This document shows positions 1-10,305 of a stretch of 64,000 nt of DNA, piece by piece (positions within the stretch are counted from its first letter, which is position 1; each line of letters begins with the position of its first letter). The stretch comes from PFJX01 sp040751755 (GTDB taxonomy: Bacteria; Pseudomonadota; Gammaproteobacteria; Burkholderiales; Thiobacillaceae). The DNA lies in contig JBFMHC010000007.1 in NCBI GenBank assembly GCA_040751755.1, positions 44,308-108,307 on the forward strand, given 5' to 3'. Made by a program: the position numbers and the translations under genes. The notes under the pieces are model-generated. The model ran no database searches and was not told the origin of the DNA. It was given only the letters and a program-made list of their open reading frames with translations.

Positions 1-627
1 GGAGAGCCCTTCGACCTGATCCTGATGGACATGATGATGCCGGTCATGGACGGCCTGGAGGCCGCGCGCCGCATCCGCGAGCAGGAACGCAGCGACGGCG
101 GGCACGTGCCGATCATCGCCATGACCGCCAACGCCATGCAGGGCGACCAGGAGCGCTGCCTGGCGGCGGGCATGGACGGCTATGTCTCCAAGCCGGTAAA
201 ACCGCAGACGCTGTACCAGGAGATCGCCAGGGTCACCGGCGGGGCAGCGGCGGGGCCCGCCGCGTCACGGCAGGCCCCCCAGGAGACGCGCAACGACGAG
301 GCGCTGCCGGTGTTCGACCGCGCGGACGCCCTGGCGCGCATCGCCGACGATGAGGAACTGCTCGCCACCCTGGTGGCGATGTTCCGGGAGGATGCGCCCA
401 CCTATCTGGCGGAGATCGATGCCGCCCTCGCGGCGCACGACCTGACGCGCCTGACGCGCGCGACGCACACTCTGAAGGGTGTGCTCACGACCTTCTCGGC
501 GCACCGCGCCGCCGCTGTCGCCCTCGGCATGGAACGGCTGGCGAAGGCGGGAGACGTCGAGGCATGCGCGGCGCTGCTGCCCGACGTCAGGGCCGAGATG
601 GAGGCCCTGCTCGGGGTCCTCGGCTGA
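1..627 (+). CDS. Hybrid histidine kinase, C-terminal receiver + Hpt part (5' truncated)
   Basis: The frame is open from base 1, so this is the tail of a longer gene that starts outside the window. The first ~75 residues are the second half of a response-regulator receiver domain: the phospho-acceptor Asp is in LILMD (Asp10 of the fragment), followed by MMMPVMDG, the conserved Thr in AMTANA and the Lys in SKPVKP. A linker leads to a C-terminal Hpt domain whose phosphorylatable His is in ATHTLKG. This REC-Hpt order is typical of tripartite phosphorelay kinases, in which phosphate passes from kinase His to receiver Asp to Hpt His and then to a separate regulator. The sensor and kinase domains are not visible, so the signal is unknown. 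Confidence 0.88.
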   Translation, partial: GEPFDLILMDMMMPVMDGLEAARRIREQERSDGGHVPIIAMTANAMQGDQERCLAAGMDGYVSKPVKPQTLYQEIARVTGGAAAGPAASRQAPQETRNDEALPVFDRADALARIADDEELLATLVAMFREDAPTYLAEIDAALAAHDLTRLTRATHTLKGVLTTFSAHRAAAVALGMERLAKAGDVEACAALLPDVRAEMEALLGVLG

Positions 628-630
628 GGG

Positions 631-1122
631 TCAGTGCAGTTTCGGCGCCCCCTGTTCGGCGGGGAAGCCGGTGCGCATCTCCTCGGCAGTGGCCTTGCGC
701 ACGGAGACGACGGTGGCGGAGACGGTGGCGGTCTTGCCCGCCAGGGGGGAGTTGGCGTCCAGGGTCACCTGGCCGTCCTTGATCTGTACCACGCGGAAGG
801 TCAGCACCTCGCCGGCCTCGTTCTGGAACTCGGCGTCGGCACCGAGGCGGCGATAGGGCGGAGGCACGTTCTCGATGTCCTCGACGATCACCAGGTCCGG
901 GTCGTGGGGGCCGAAACCCTCCTCCGGCGGCACCTGGGCCTCGATCGAATCACCTTCGCGCTTGCCCTCGAGGGCGCGCTCGACGGCCGCGAACAGGCCG
1001 CTCTTGGCGCCGTGCACGTAGCCGGTGGGCATGTCCTGCTGCCCCATCACCCGGCCCTCCTCGTCCAGCACCGAATAGGTGATGAAGACCACCTTGCCGT
1101 GGCCGATCACGTCGTCGCTCAT
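631..1122 (-). CDS. SlyD-like FKBP-type peptidyl-prolyl cis-trans isomerase
   Basis: A cytoplasmic 163-residue protein with the split FKBP fold of the SlyD family. The FKBP half starts with VVFITYSVLDEEGRV and has the HGAKSGLFAAVERALEGK stretch. The insert-in-flap chaperone region occupies about residues 65-125, and the FKBP strand returns at LDANSPLAGKT, the family signature. It should catalyse prolyl isomerisation and act as a folding helper. The His-rich metal-binding tail of enteric SlyD is absent. The start has a GGAG box 6 bases upstream. Its stop lies 3 bases past the end of the convergent kinase gene. Confidence 0.88.
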   Translation of the reverse strand: MSDDVIGHGKVVFITYSVLDEEGRVMGQQDMPTGYVHGAKSGLFAAVERALEGKREGDSIEAQVPPEEGFGPHDPDLVIVEDIENVPPPYRRLGADAEFQNEAGEVLTFRVVQIKDGQVTLDANSPLAGKTATVSATVVSVRKATAEEMRTGFPAEQGAPKLH

Positions 1123-1159
1123 GACTTGCTCCAGAAATCGCGGAAAGGGCGGGAGTCTA

Positions 1160-3223
1160 TCAGCCCAGCGGCCTGACCTCGACCTGCACCATGGTCTCGG
1201 TGGGGCCGTCCACCGGCCAGGTGAGGGTCAGTTCCACCGCCTGCATGATCTTCTCGAACCCCGCCTCGGACTGCGACACGGTGAAGTGGGGCTGCGCCTT
1301 CACCTTCGCCGGCGGGCTGATCGCCAGGTGCACCGCGCCCTTCAGGTAGTGATCCTCCAGCACCAGTTCGCGCATCTCGTTCCAGGTGAAGGACTGGCCG
1401 AAGCCGCCGGGAATATAGGGTTTGCCATCATCGCCATTCACGACGTAGCGGCCGGCCGGGCCGTCGCAGCAGGGCATCGCCAGGTTGAGGCGGGTGGACA
1501 GGCGGCCGCCGCTGCTGTCGGCGCGCGGGCTGACCTTGAGCGCCACCTGCAGGGTGTTGTCCTTCACCGCGTAGATCTTGCCGACGCGCGTCGCCTCCTC
1601 GGCCTCGCCCGCCTGGCCCATGCACAGTACGGCGCCGCCCTGCACCACCTGGCTGTGGTAGACCACCGGCAGCTTGGCGGTGAAGTCGGTGTAGGTCTCG
1701 GCGAACAGGCCGCGGCTGCGGCTGTCGTGGATCAGGTCCTCGGGACTGATCGCGTGCTTGAAGCGCACGATGTCGTGCGCCGAGGCGATTCCCTCCCCGG
1801 CATGCTCCCGGGCGGCGGCGGCGCCGGCGGCGGCCTTGTGGTGGTAGTGCTCCTCGTAGCGGCGCAGGGTGTCGGCGAAGTTCTGCGCCAGCAGGTAGCT
1901 GGACAGCTCGATCACCGAGGCATCGGCGTCCGGACGCACCACCGCCTGCACGCCCAGGCCCTTCATGAACACCTCGACGTGGCCGTCCAGGTCGAGGTCC
2001 GCGGTAGCGGCGTCCGGGCGTTCCTGCAGGCTGTCGAGGCGGCGCTCCAGCTGGATGATGGCGTGCCACACCGCGCGCCGCAGGTGCGGCAGGTAGAGGC
2101 CGCCGAACAGGCCGTGCCAGTAGGCGTCGTTCGCCTGCGCCTCGTGCAGCAGTTGCACCAGGTCCTGGCGCACCTGCTCGGCCGGCAACTTGGCCAAACG
2201 CGCGGAGAGACCAAGCATGCGCTTGTGCATCCAGTTGGCCTCGGGGTAGCGGGTGAGGAAGTTCTTCCAGATGCCGCCGCGGATGAACGGGCGATCGCGC
2301 TCCAGCACGCCCTCGTGCTGCGCGGCATGCACCAGCTCGCCATAGCGGCGCGCGGCGGTGGCGGGCAGCGACCACTCGCCCATCTCGCTGTAGGACACGG
2401 TGGGCAGATAGGCCACCCCCTGCGTGGATGCCTCGCGGTGGTGCTCGGCGAAGTGCCGGCTCTGGATGGTCTGGCTCGCCAGCACGCCCTCGATGAACTG
2501 CCTGAGCCAGCCCTTGCCGTATACCCATTCGTGGGTCTCCGGCCAGATGCCGAACTTCTCGATGTCGTCGAAGTAGATGGCGGCGGCGTGCTGGCCAAGC
2601 TCGCCGCCCTCCTCGGCCATGGATTCGATGTAGGCCACCGCCTCGTGCGCGGGCGAGAACGGCAGGCGGTAACGCAAGGCCTCGGAGATCGGGTAGAGGT
2701 CGAGCACGCGGCCGTCCTCCTCGGTCGTGTGGTAGCCCTTCAACTTCTCGCGCGGCGTGCCGGCGCAGAGGAAGTGGTAGTCGTCCACCATCACGTACTC
2801 GATGCCGGAGTCCGCGAGCGCCGGGATCACGGTCGCCTCCCACACCCGCTCGGTCAGCCAGGCACCCCGCGGACGCTGCAGGAAATACTGTTCCAGGCGG
2901 TCGGACATGGCAGCGAGCTGGCTCATGCGGTCTCGGTAGGGAATCACCGCCAGCACCGGCTCCATGTCGCCGGCGCCGAAGAACTCCACCTGCCCCCGGT
3001 CCGCCATCTCGCGCAACAGCGCCATGTCCTCGGGGTGATTGACCATGAGCCACTCCAGCAGCCAGCCCGAGGAATGCAGCGCGAACCTGAACGCCGGGTA
3101 CTGGTGGACGGTCTCCAGGAAGGGCTTGTAGCAGCGCTGGTGCGCGTCCTCCAGGACCTCGGGGAAGTTGCCGACGGGCTGGTGCGCATGCACGCCGAAG
3201 AGAAGGGAAACGGTCTTTGCCAT
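1160..3223 (-). CDS. GH57 alpha-glucan-acting enzyme (alpha-amylase / 4-alpha-glucanotransferase type)
   Basis: A 687-residue glycoside hydrolase family 57 protein with the long C-terminal region seen in the 4-alpha-glucanotransferase/alpha-amylase branch (DUF1925/DUF1926-like). Conserved regions are HAHQP (residues 12-16), WLTERVWE with the probable nucleophile Glu125, and YFDDIEKFG with the probable acid/base Asp219 or Asp220. These assignments are by analogy with the Thermococcus litoralis enzyme. No signal peptide is seen, so it should act on cytoplasmic glycogen or maltodextrin. I chose ATG 3223 because AAGG lies 8 bases upstream. An ATG at 3244 would overlap the HPP stop as ATGA and add seven residues but has no ribosome site. 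It is the last gene of a tightly packed minus-strand group. Hydrolase versus transferase activity cannot be told from sequence. Confidence 0.87.
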   Translation of the reverse strand: MAKTVSLLFGVHAHQPVGNFPEVLEDAHQRCYKPFLETVHQYPAFRFALHSSGWLLEWLMVNHPEDMALLREMADRGQVEFFGAGDMEPVLAVIPYRDRMSQLAAMSDRLEQYFLQRPRGAWLTERVWEATVIPALADSGIEYVMVDDYHFLCAGTPREKLKGYHTTEEDGRVLDLYPISEALRYRLPFSPAHEAVAYIESMAEEGGELGQHAAAIYFDDIEKFGIWPETHEWVYGKGWLRQFIEGVLASQTIQSRHFAEHHREASTQGVAYLPTVSYSEMGEWSLPATAARRYGELVHAAQHEGVLERDRPFIRGGIWKNFLTRYPEANWMHKRMLGLSARLAKLPAEQVRQDLVQLLHEAQANDAYWHGLFGGLYLPHLRRAVWHAIIQLERRLDSLQERPDAATADLDLDGHVEVFMKGLGVQAVVRPDADASVIELSSYLLAQNFADTLRRYEEHYHHKAAAGAAAAREHAGEGIASAHDIVRFKHAISPEDLIHDSRSRGLFAETYTDFTAKLPVVYHSQVVQGGAVLCMGQAGEAEEATRVGKIYAVKDNTLQVALKVSPRADSSGGRLSTRLNLAMPCCDGPAGRYVVNGDDGKPYIPGGFGQSFTWNEMRELVLEDHYLKGAVHLAISPPAKVKAQPHFTVSQSEAGFEKIMQAVELTLTWPVDGPTETMVQVEVRPLG

Positions 3224-3240
3224 GGGGTTGCCTTGCAGTG

Positions 3241-3915
3241 TCATTTGGCGCCCGCGTGTCTGCGGGCGAGGGCGAGTTCGAAGATCTTTTCCAGGTCGTC
3301 GGGGCTGACGTCGATCACCTCGTGCATATCCGCTATCGCGGCCTGCAGTTCTTCGGTGGTGAACACCGGCGGCGAGGCGGGCTTGCTCGGGAAGAAGCTG
3401 GTGGGATAGCGGCGCTCAGGCAGCAGGTTGTTGAACACCAGCGCGGCCAGCACCAGGACCACCGCGTTGAGGGCCACCACGGCGATGAAGCCCAGGCCCT
3501 CCGCCTGCACCGCCGCTCCCCCCAACACCGGCAGCAGGGCGGTGCCGCCGCCGGGGGCATGCAGGCAGCGCAGGCCAACCTGCAGCAGCACGGTCAGGGC
3601 CATCGCCAGCATGCTGGCCAGCAGCACCGACGGCACGAGGGTATGCGCGAGCAGGCCGGCGCAGGCCCCCGCCAGGTGTCCGCCGAGGATCGCCCACGGC
3701 TGCGACAGCGGGCTGTGGTAGATCACCAGGGCGAGGATGGTGGAGGCCCCCATGGAGGCGGCGAGGAAGATGCGGTAGTCGCCGGGCAGCAGCATCTGGC
3801 TCAACCAGGCGTTGAGGCCGATGGTGAAGCCGGCGGCGAGCGCGCACATCCACAGCTCCCGCGCGCCCAAGCGGGCCTGCACGGGAAACAGGCGTGACCA
3901 CAGCGCGCCGTTCAT
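3241..3915 (-). CDS. HPP-family integral membrane protein
   Basis: A 224-residue protein. After a short cytoplasmic N-terminus (MNGALWSRLF) come several hydrophobic helices, including ELWMCALAAGFTIGLNAWL, IFLAASMGASTILALVIYH, ILGGHLAGACAGLLAHTLV, VLLASMLAMALTVLLQVGL and FIAVVALNAVVLVLAALVF. The AASMGAST, HAPGGGTALLPVLGG and FNNL patterns are characteristic of HPP proteins. A hydrophilic C-terminal tail of ~50 residues follows. Some HPP members have been linked to nitrite transport in plastids and cyanobacteria, but the role of bacterial HPP proteins is mostly open. Its ATG overlaps the upstream GH57 stop as ATGA (3912-3915), so it is probably translated by coupling. Why a membrane protein sits between two GH57 enzymes is unclear. 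Confidence 0.85.
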   Translation of the reverse strand: MNGALWSRLFPVQARLGARELWMCALAAGFTIGLNAWLSQMLLPGDYRIFLAASMGASTILALVIYHSPLSQPWAILGGHLAGACAGLLAHTLVPSVLLASMLAMALTVLLQVGLRCLHAPGGGTALLPVLGGAAVQAEGLGFIAVVALNAVVLVLAALVFNNLLPERRYPTSFFPSKPASPPVFTTEELQAAIADMHEVIDVSPDDLEKIFELALARRHAGAK

Positions 3916-5597
3916 GCGCCACCTCCCGAACCACCTCCGCGCCGCATCACGCCGCCCACCTCGCACGCCCCGCCGCCCCGGCACAGGGACTGGTCGAGGT
4001 AGGCCGGCGGCGGCGCGCCCAGGGTCTCGTACAGGCGCTTGAGCTTCTCGCGGTAGACCCGGTCGAAGCTGGCCACGGCATCGGCTGGGTTGTAGTCGCC
4101 GAACCACCAGAACCAGTCGGAGCTCTCGCAGCTCATGAGCAGCGGCTCGGCGGCCGCCTGGCGCTCCGCCGGCGCGGCGTCGAAGGCCTGCTTCGCCGCC
4201 ACCAGCCAGTCCCAGGCGCGGTTCTTCGCGGCATCGCCCATCCAGGTGGAGAAGTCGCCATACACCCAGCTGCCCGCGACCAGGTGTGGCAGCTCGGCCA
4301 CCGCCTGGGGATTGAGGTCGAGATAGTCGCTGAAGGTGGTGGTGCGGATGCCCGGGTGCTCGACCAGCGCGGCGTACAGCTCGGAAAGGAAGTAAAAACC
4401 ATTGTAGGGGTAGTACTCCCACGCGTTCTCGCCGTCGAGGATGATGCTCACCACCGGGTTGGGGCTGCAGGCATGGCGGCGGATCTCATCCAGGGCATGC
4501 AGGAAGTGGCGCACCGCGTCGGCGCCGAACCAGCCCTTGTACTCGAAACCGATCAGGTCCGAGAGGTGGTCGTCGCGGAAGAACAATGCCGTCCGGGTGC
4601 CGGGCAGGCGGTAGGGGTGGGTCAGCCAGGCACACTTGTTGTCGAGGTCGCGATGCGCAGCGGCGAGGCTGTGGCGCAGCACGCCCTCGCCGGTGGCGGC
4701 CCACACCACGCCCTCGGCGTCCATCACCCGCACCGCCGCGTCGGACACGCCCCCCTCCGCCGGCCAGAAGCCGAGGGGCGCATGGCCGAAGTGGCGGCGA
4801 TGGTCCGCCTGCGCGGCGCGCACGTGCAGATGGGCGCGCGCCGCGCCGCCGGGATAGGCGGCCGCCTCAGGCAGCGGCGAGTCGGGGCGGGCGTCGCGCG
4901 CGGCACGGAAGTCGAGCAGCAGGGGCAGGATGGGGTGGCTGTGCGGCGTCGCGGAGAGCTCGATCTGCCCGCGCTCGGCCAGGGAGCGGAAGCGCGGCAG
5001 CAGGCTGACGATCACCTCGCCGTACAGCTCGAAGAGGCGCCGCCGGTCCTCCAGTGTGAAGCCCTCGCCCTTCTCCATCAGCGCCAGCAGCTCCGGCCGG
5101 CCGCGGCGCAGGGTCTCACCGGTCCAGGCGAGGTGGTACCAGACCACCAGATCGGCGAGGTATTGCCCGGAGAGGTAGGCCAGGCCCGCATCGCCGCGCT
5201 CCTCCAGCATCTTCCACAGGGTGTAGAGCTGCCGGTACGCCGGGAAGGGCTCCAGCATGGTGGCGTGGTTGAGCTTGAAGCACTGCTCCACCAGGGCGCG
5301 CTTCTCCGCCCCGCCAAGCCGGTCCAGATGCGGGTCGATGAGGCGCGCGAGCAAGGGATCGCGCAGCGATTCGTGGTCGTTGACGGCGAGAAACTGCGCG
5401 GCATAGTCGTCGAGCTGCGCGGTCAGGCTGGGGACGAAATTGACCACGCAGCACATGTTGGGGGCGGCCTCGAGCTGCGCGGCCATGTCCGCGTAGTCCT
5501 TGACCGCGTGCAGGTAGGTCCAGGGCAGCTGGTAACGGCCGTCCGCGTCGCGATAGTCCGGCTGATGGAAGTGCCAGCAAAGAACGAAATGGAGCAT
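3912..5597 (-). CDS. GH57 glycoside hydrolase, amylopullulanase-like clade
   Basis: A 561-residue GH57 protein different from its neighbour at 1160-3223. Visible conserved regions are WHFHQPDY near the N-terminus, a second region around IELSATPHSHPILPLL, GFWPAEGGVS carrying the likely nucleophile Glu, and VSIILDGENAWEYY carrying the likely acid/base Asp. The PAEG and LDGENAWE forms resemble amylopullulanase-type GH57 enzymes. It is probably a cytoplasmic alpha-glucan hydrolase or transferase, as no signal peptide is seen. It follows glgC by 66 bases and overlaps the HPP gene by 4 bases. Exact specificity (alpha-amylase, amylopullulanase or glucanotransferase) is uncertain. Confidence 0.85.
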   Translation of the reverse strand: MLHFVLCWHFHQPDYRDADGRYQLPWTYLHAVKDYADMAAQLEAAPNMCCVVNFVPSLTAQLDDYAAQFLAVNDHESLRDPLLARLIDPHLDRLGGAEKRALVEQCFKLNHATMLEPFPAYRQLYTLWKMLEERGDAGLAYLSGQYLADLVVWYHLAWTGETLRRGRPELLALMEKGEGFTLEDRRRLFELYGEVIVSLLPRFRSLAERGQIELSATPHSHPILPLLLDFRAARDARPDSPLPEAAAYPGGAARAHLHVRAAQADHRRHFGHAPLGFWPAEGGVSDAAVRVMDAEGVVWAATGEGVLRHSLAAAHRDLDNKCAWLTHPYRLPGTRTALFFRDDHLSDLIGFEYKGWFGADAVRHFLHALDEIRRHACSPNPVVSIILDGENAWEYYPYNGFYFLSELYAALVEHPGIRTTTFSDYLDLNPQAVAELPHLVAGSWVYGDFSTWMGDAAKNRAWDWLVAAKQAFDAAPAERQAAAEPLLMSCESSDWFWWFGDYNPADAVASFDRVYREKLKRLYETLGAPPPAYLDQSLCRGGGACEVGGVMRRGGGSGGGA

Positions 5598-5663
5598 GGT
5601 TGGCGGGCGGGGTGGGCGACAGGCAGGCGGATTCTACCGCCCCGCCCGCCTGCCTATAACCGC

Positions 5664-6944
5664 TTACCGGAAGTGGTGAATGTATTGCCCCAACATCTCC
5701 GGCGTCACCAGGGTGATGCCGCGGTTCGAGACATGGAAGTGCTTCTGGTCCTCGTGGCGGTTGACGCCGATGGTCATGCCCGGCGGGATGATGCAGCCCT
5801 TGTCGATCACCACCTGCTTGAGTATGGCGCCCTCGCCGACCTGCACGTCCGGCAGGACCACGGCCTCCTCCAGGTAGGCCCCCTCGCGCACGCGCACGTT
5901 GGAGAACAGCACCGAGCGCCGCACCGTGGCGCCGCTGATGATGCAGCCGCCGGAGACCATGGAATCGACCGCCATGCCGCGCCGGTGGTCCTCGTCGAAC
6001 ACGAACTTGGCGGGCGGCAGCTGTTCCTGGTAGGTCCAGATCGGCCAGCTCTTGTCGTACAGGTTGAGCTCCGGGGTGACGCGCGCCAGGTCCAGGTTGG
6101 CCTCCCAATAGGCGTCCACCGTACCCACGTCGCGCCAGTAGGACGGCTCGTCGTCGCCGTGCACGCAGCTCTCGGTGAAGCTGTGCGCGTAGACCCGGTA
6201 GCCGGCCTCGATGAGGTGCGGGATGACGTTCTTGCCGAAGTCGTGTTCCGACCTGGGGTCGTCCGCGTCGCGCACCAGCTGCTCGTAGAGGAAGCCCGCG
6301 TTGAACACGTAGATGCCCATGGAGCAGAGCGCCGCATTGGGGTTGCCCGGCATGGCCGGCGGGTGCGCGGGCTTCTCCTCGAAGGAGACCACGCGCCCCT
6401 CCTCGTCGGTGGCCATGACACCGAAGGCGGAGGCCTCGGCAAGGGGTACCTCGATGCAGGCCACGGTCATGTCCGCCTCGTTGCGCACGTGGCTGGCCAC
6501 CATCTCGCCGTAGTCCATCTTGTAGATGTGGTCGCCGGCGAGGATCAGCACGTATTCCGGCTTGTGCACGCGCAGGATGTCGAGGTTCTGGTACACCGCG
6601 TCGGCGGTGCCCTTGTACCAGGAGTCCTCGCTCACGCGCTGCTGCGCGGGCAGGATGTCGACGAACTCGTTGAACTCGCCGCGCAGGAAGCCCCAGCCGC
6701 GCTGGATGTGCTTGATCAGGCTGTGCGACTTGTACTGCGTGATCACCGCCATGCGGCGGATTCCCGAGTTCATGCAGTTGGACATCGGGAAATCGATGAT
6801 GCGGAACTTGCCCCCGAACGGCACCGCCGGCTTGGCGCGCCAGTCGGTGAGCTGCTTCAACCGGCTGCCCCGCCCGCCGGCGAGGATCAGGGCAACGGTG
6901 TTCTTGGTTAACAGGCTAACGAAACGTGGTGCTTCCTTGGCCAC
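5664..6944 (-). CDS. glgC: Glucose-1-phosphate adenylyltransferase (ADP-glucose pyrophosphorylase)
   Basis: GlgC makes ADP-glucose and pyrophosphate from glucose-1-phosphate and ATP, the committed step of bacterial glycogen synthesis. The 426-residue protein has the nucleotidyltransferase signature LILAGGRGSRLKQLTDWRAK at the N-terminus, PAVPFGGKFRIIDFPMSNC, the ILAGDHIYKMDY metal and sugar-phosphate site, FEEKP, and a C-terminal left-handed beta-helix region rich in spaced V/I/G turns (for example VRVREGAYLEEAVVLPDVQVGEG). Length is normal for the family. It is the first gene of the minus-strand alpha-glucan group and is divergent from glgB across a 221-base gap. Confidence 0.96.
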   Translation of the reverse strand: MAKEAPRFVSLLTKNTVALILAGGRGSRLKQLTDWRAKPAVPFGGKFRIIDFPMSNCMNSGIRRMAVITQYKSHSLIKHIQRGWGFLRGEFNEFVDILPAQQRVSEDSWYKGTADAVYQNLDILRVHKPEYVLILAGDHIYKMDYGEMVASHVRNEADMTVACIEVPLAEASAFGVMATDEEGRVVSFEEKPAHPPAMPGNPNAALCSMGIYVFNAGFLYEQLVRDADDPRSEHDFGKNVIPHLIEAGYRVYAHSFTESCVHGDDEPSYWRDVGTVDAYWEANLDLARVTPELNLYDKSWPIWTYQEQLPPAKFVFDEDHRRGMAVDSMVSGGCIISGATVRRSVLFSNVRVREGAYLEEAVVLPDVQVGEGAILKQVVIDKGCIIPPGMTIGVNRHEDQKHFHVSNRGITLVTPEMLGQYIHHFR

Positions 6945-6994
6945 GTCATCCCCCTCTCTGAGTCAGGCAACTGTTGCAAAAAAACACGATGCGT

Positions 6995-7022
6995 TTGTCT
7001 TGAATTCTACGCCGCTTAGAAT
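6995..7022 (+). promoter_or_regulatory. Candidate sigma-70 promoter in the glgC-glgB divergent gap
   Basis: TTGTCT and TAGAAT are separated by 16 bases in the AT-richest part of the 221-base gap between divergent glgC and glgB. It points towards glgB, leaving a leader of about 135 bases. It was found by eye only. A promoter for glgC must also lie in this gap but I could not pick one with confidence. Confidence 0.4.
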
Positions 7023-7165
7023 GAGTTCAATACAACGCGCGACCCTACTTTTACAGGGATCCAATAAAACCCGTGGTTCCATAACCACCCTTACAGAAAA
7101 AGCATGGCATCCTGTTTTGTATTGTTGCTCAATATTCCTTACTTGCCATCGCCAAAGATCAAATC

Positions 7166-9319
<2,154 letters not shown>

Positions 9320-9326
9320 GCGCCCC

Positions 9327-10283
9327 ATGCCCGTCAGCTGCCACCTGCTCCGGCCCAACAACCGCCAGGCGATCGAGCTGGCGGCGGTGTCCGACCACCT
9401 CGCCGCCGGCGACGGCCTGGTGTGGCTGGAACTGCGCGACATCGACCACCCCACGCTGATGAAACTGCAGGAAGAGCTGAACCTGCACGAACTGGCGGTG
9501 GAGGACGCCCTCTCCGCGCACCAGCGCCCCAAGGTGGAGGACTACCCGGGCGGCCTGTTCATGGTGCTGCGCACCGCACGCTGGTGGCAAGACGGCATCG
9601 ACTACGGCGAGACCCACATCTTCTGCGGCCCCGGCCACCTCGCCTGCATCCGCCACGACCCCGGCCCCGGCTACGGCCGGGTGCAGGAGCGCCTGGTCGC
9701 ACTGGGGCGCCCGATCTCGCCGGGCCTCGCCCTCTACACCCTGCTCGACCACATCGTCGACGAGCTGCGCCCGCTCGTCGACCGGCTGGAGGAGCGCCAT
9801 GCCGGCCTGGAGGCCACCGTGTTCGCGGACGGCTTCTCCAAGGACGTGCTGCAACGCCTGTTCGACACCAAGCGCGAGATCCTGCGCCTGCTCGCCACCG
9901 TGCAGCCCATCCCGGAGATCTGCGGCGACCTGATCCGCGTGCACCCGGACGTGGTGGACAAGGAGCTGCGCGCCTACTTCCGCGACGTGCAGGACCACGC
10001 CATCCGCCTGATCCACGCCCTCGACCGCCTGCGCACCATGATCGGCGACGCCATGCAGCTCTCGCTCGCCACCGCCGCCATGCAGCAGAGCGACTCGGTG
10101 CAGAAGCTGGCCGGCTGGGGCGCCATCTTCGCCATCCCCACCCTGGTGTTCAGCCTCTACGGCATGAACTTCCGCAACATGCCCGAGCTGGACTGGACCT
10201 GGGGCTACCCGATTACACTCGCGGCCACCGCCGGCGCCTGCCTATGGCTGTATCGCCACCTGAAGCGACGCGGCTGGATTTAA
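9327..10283 (+). CDS. CorA-family divalent cation transporter
   Basis: A 318-residue inner-membrane protein of the CorA/ZntB family. It has a large cytoplasmic N-terminal domain with long helices, for example LYTLLDHIVDELRPLVDRLEE, then two C-terminal membrane segments. The first is followed by the pore signature YGMNF, and the second is ITLAATAGACLWLYRHL. The family forms pentamers moving Mg2+, Co2+ or Zn2+; the substrate here is not decided by sequence. It lies 7 bases after glgB and 22 bases before pgi, so it is probably part of the glgB-pgi transcript, an unusual partner for a cation channel. Confidence 0.9.
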   Translation: MPVSCHLLRPNNRQAIELAAVSDHLAAGDGLVWLELRDIDHPTLMKLQEELNLHELAVEDALSAHQRPKVEDYPGGLFMVLRTARWWQDGIDYGETHIFCGPGHLACIRHDPGPGYGRVQERLVALGRPISPGLALYTLLDHIVDELRPLVDRLEERHAGLEATVFADGFSKDVLQRLFDTKREILRLLATVQPIPEICGDLIRVHPDVVDKELRAYFRDVQDHAIRLIHALDRLRTMIGDAMQLSLATAAMQQSDSVQKLAGWGAIFAIPTLVFSLYGMNFRNMPELDWTWGYPITLAATAGACLWLYRHLKRRGWI

Positions 10284-10305
10284 ACCCGAAACCCAAAGCC
10301 TCCCC

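Noticed and set aside
1079..3409. A 776-codon plus-strand frame opposite the first GH57 gene
   Set aside because: Low-complexity translation and no motif; the minus strand carries the intact GH57 conserved regions.
3894..6911. A 1005-codon plus-strand open frame opposite glgC and the GH57 gene
   Set aside because: It is a high-GC shadow of the minus-strand genes. The translation is His/Val/Gly/Arg-rich with no domain, while the opposite strand encodes clear enzymes.
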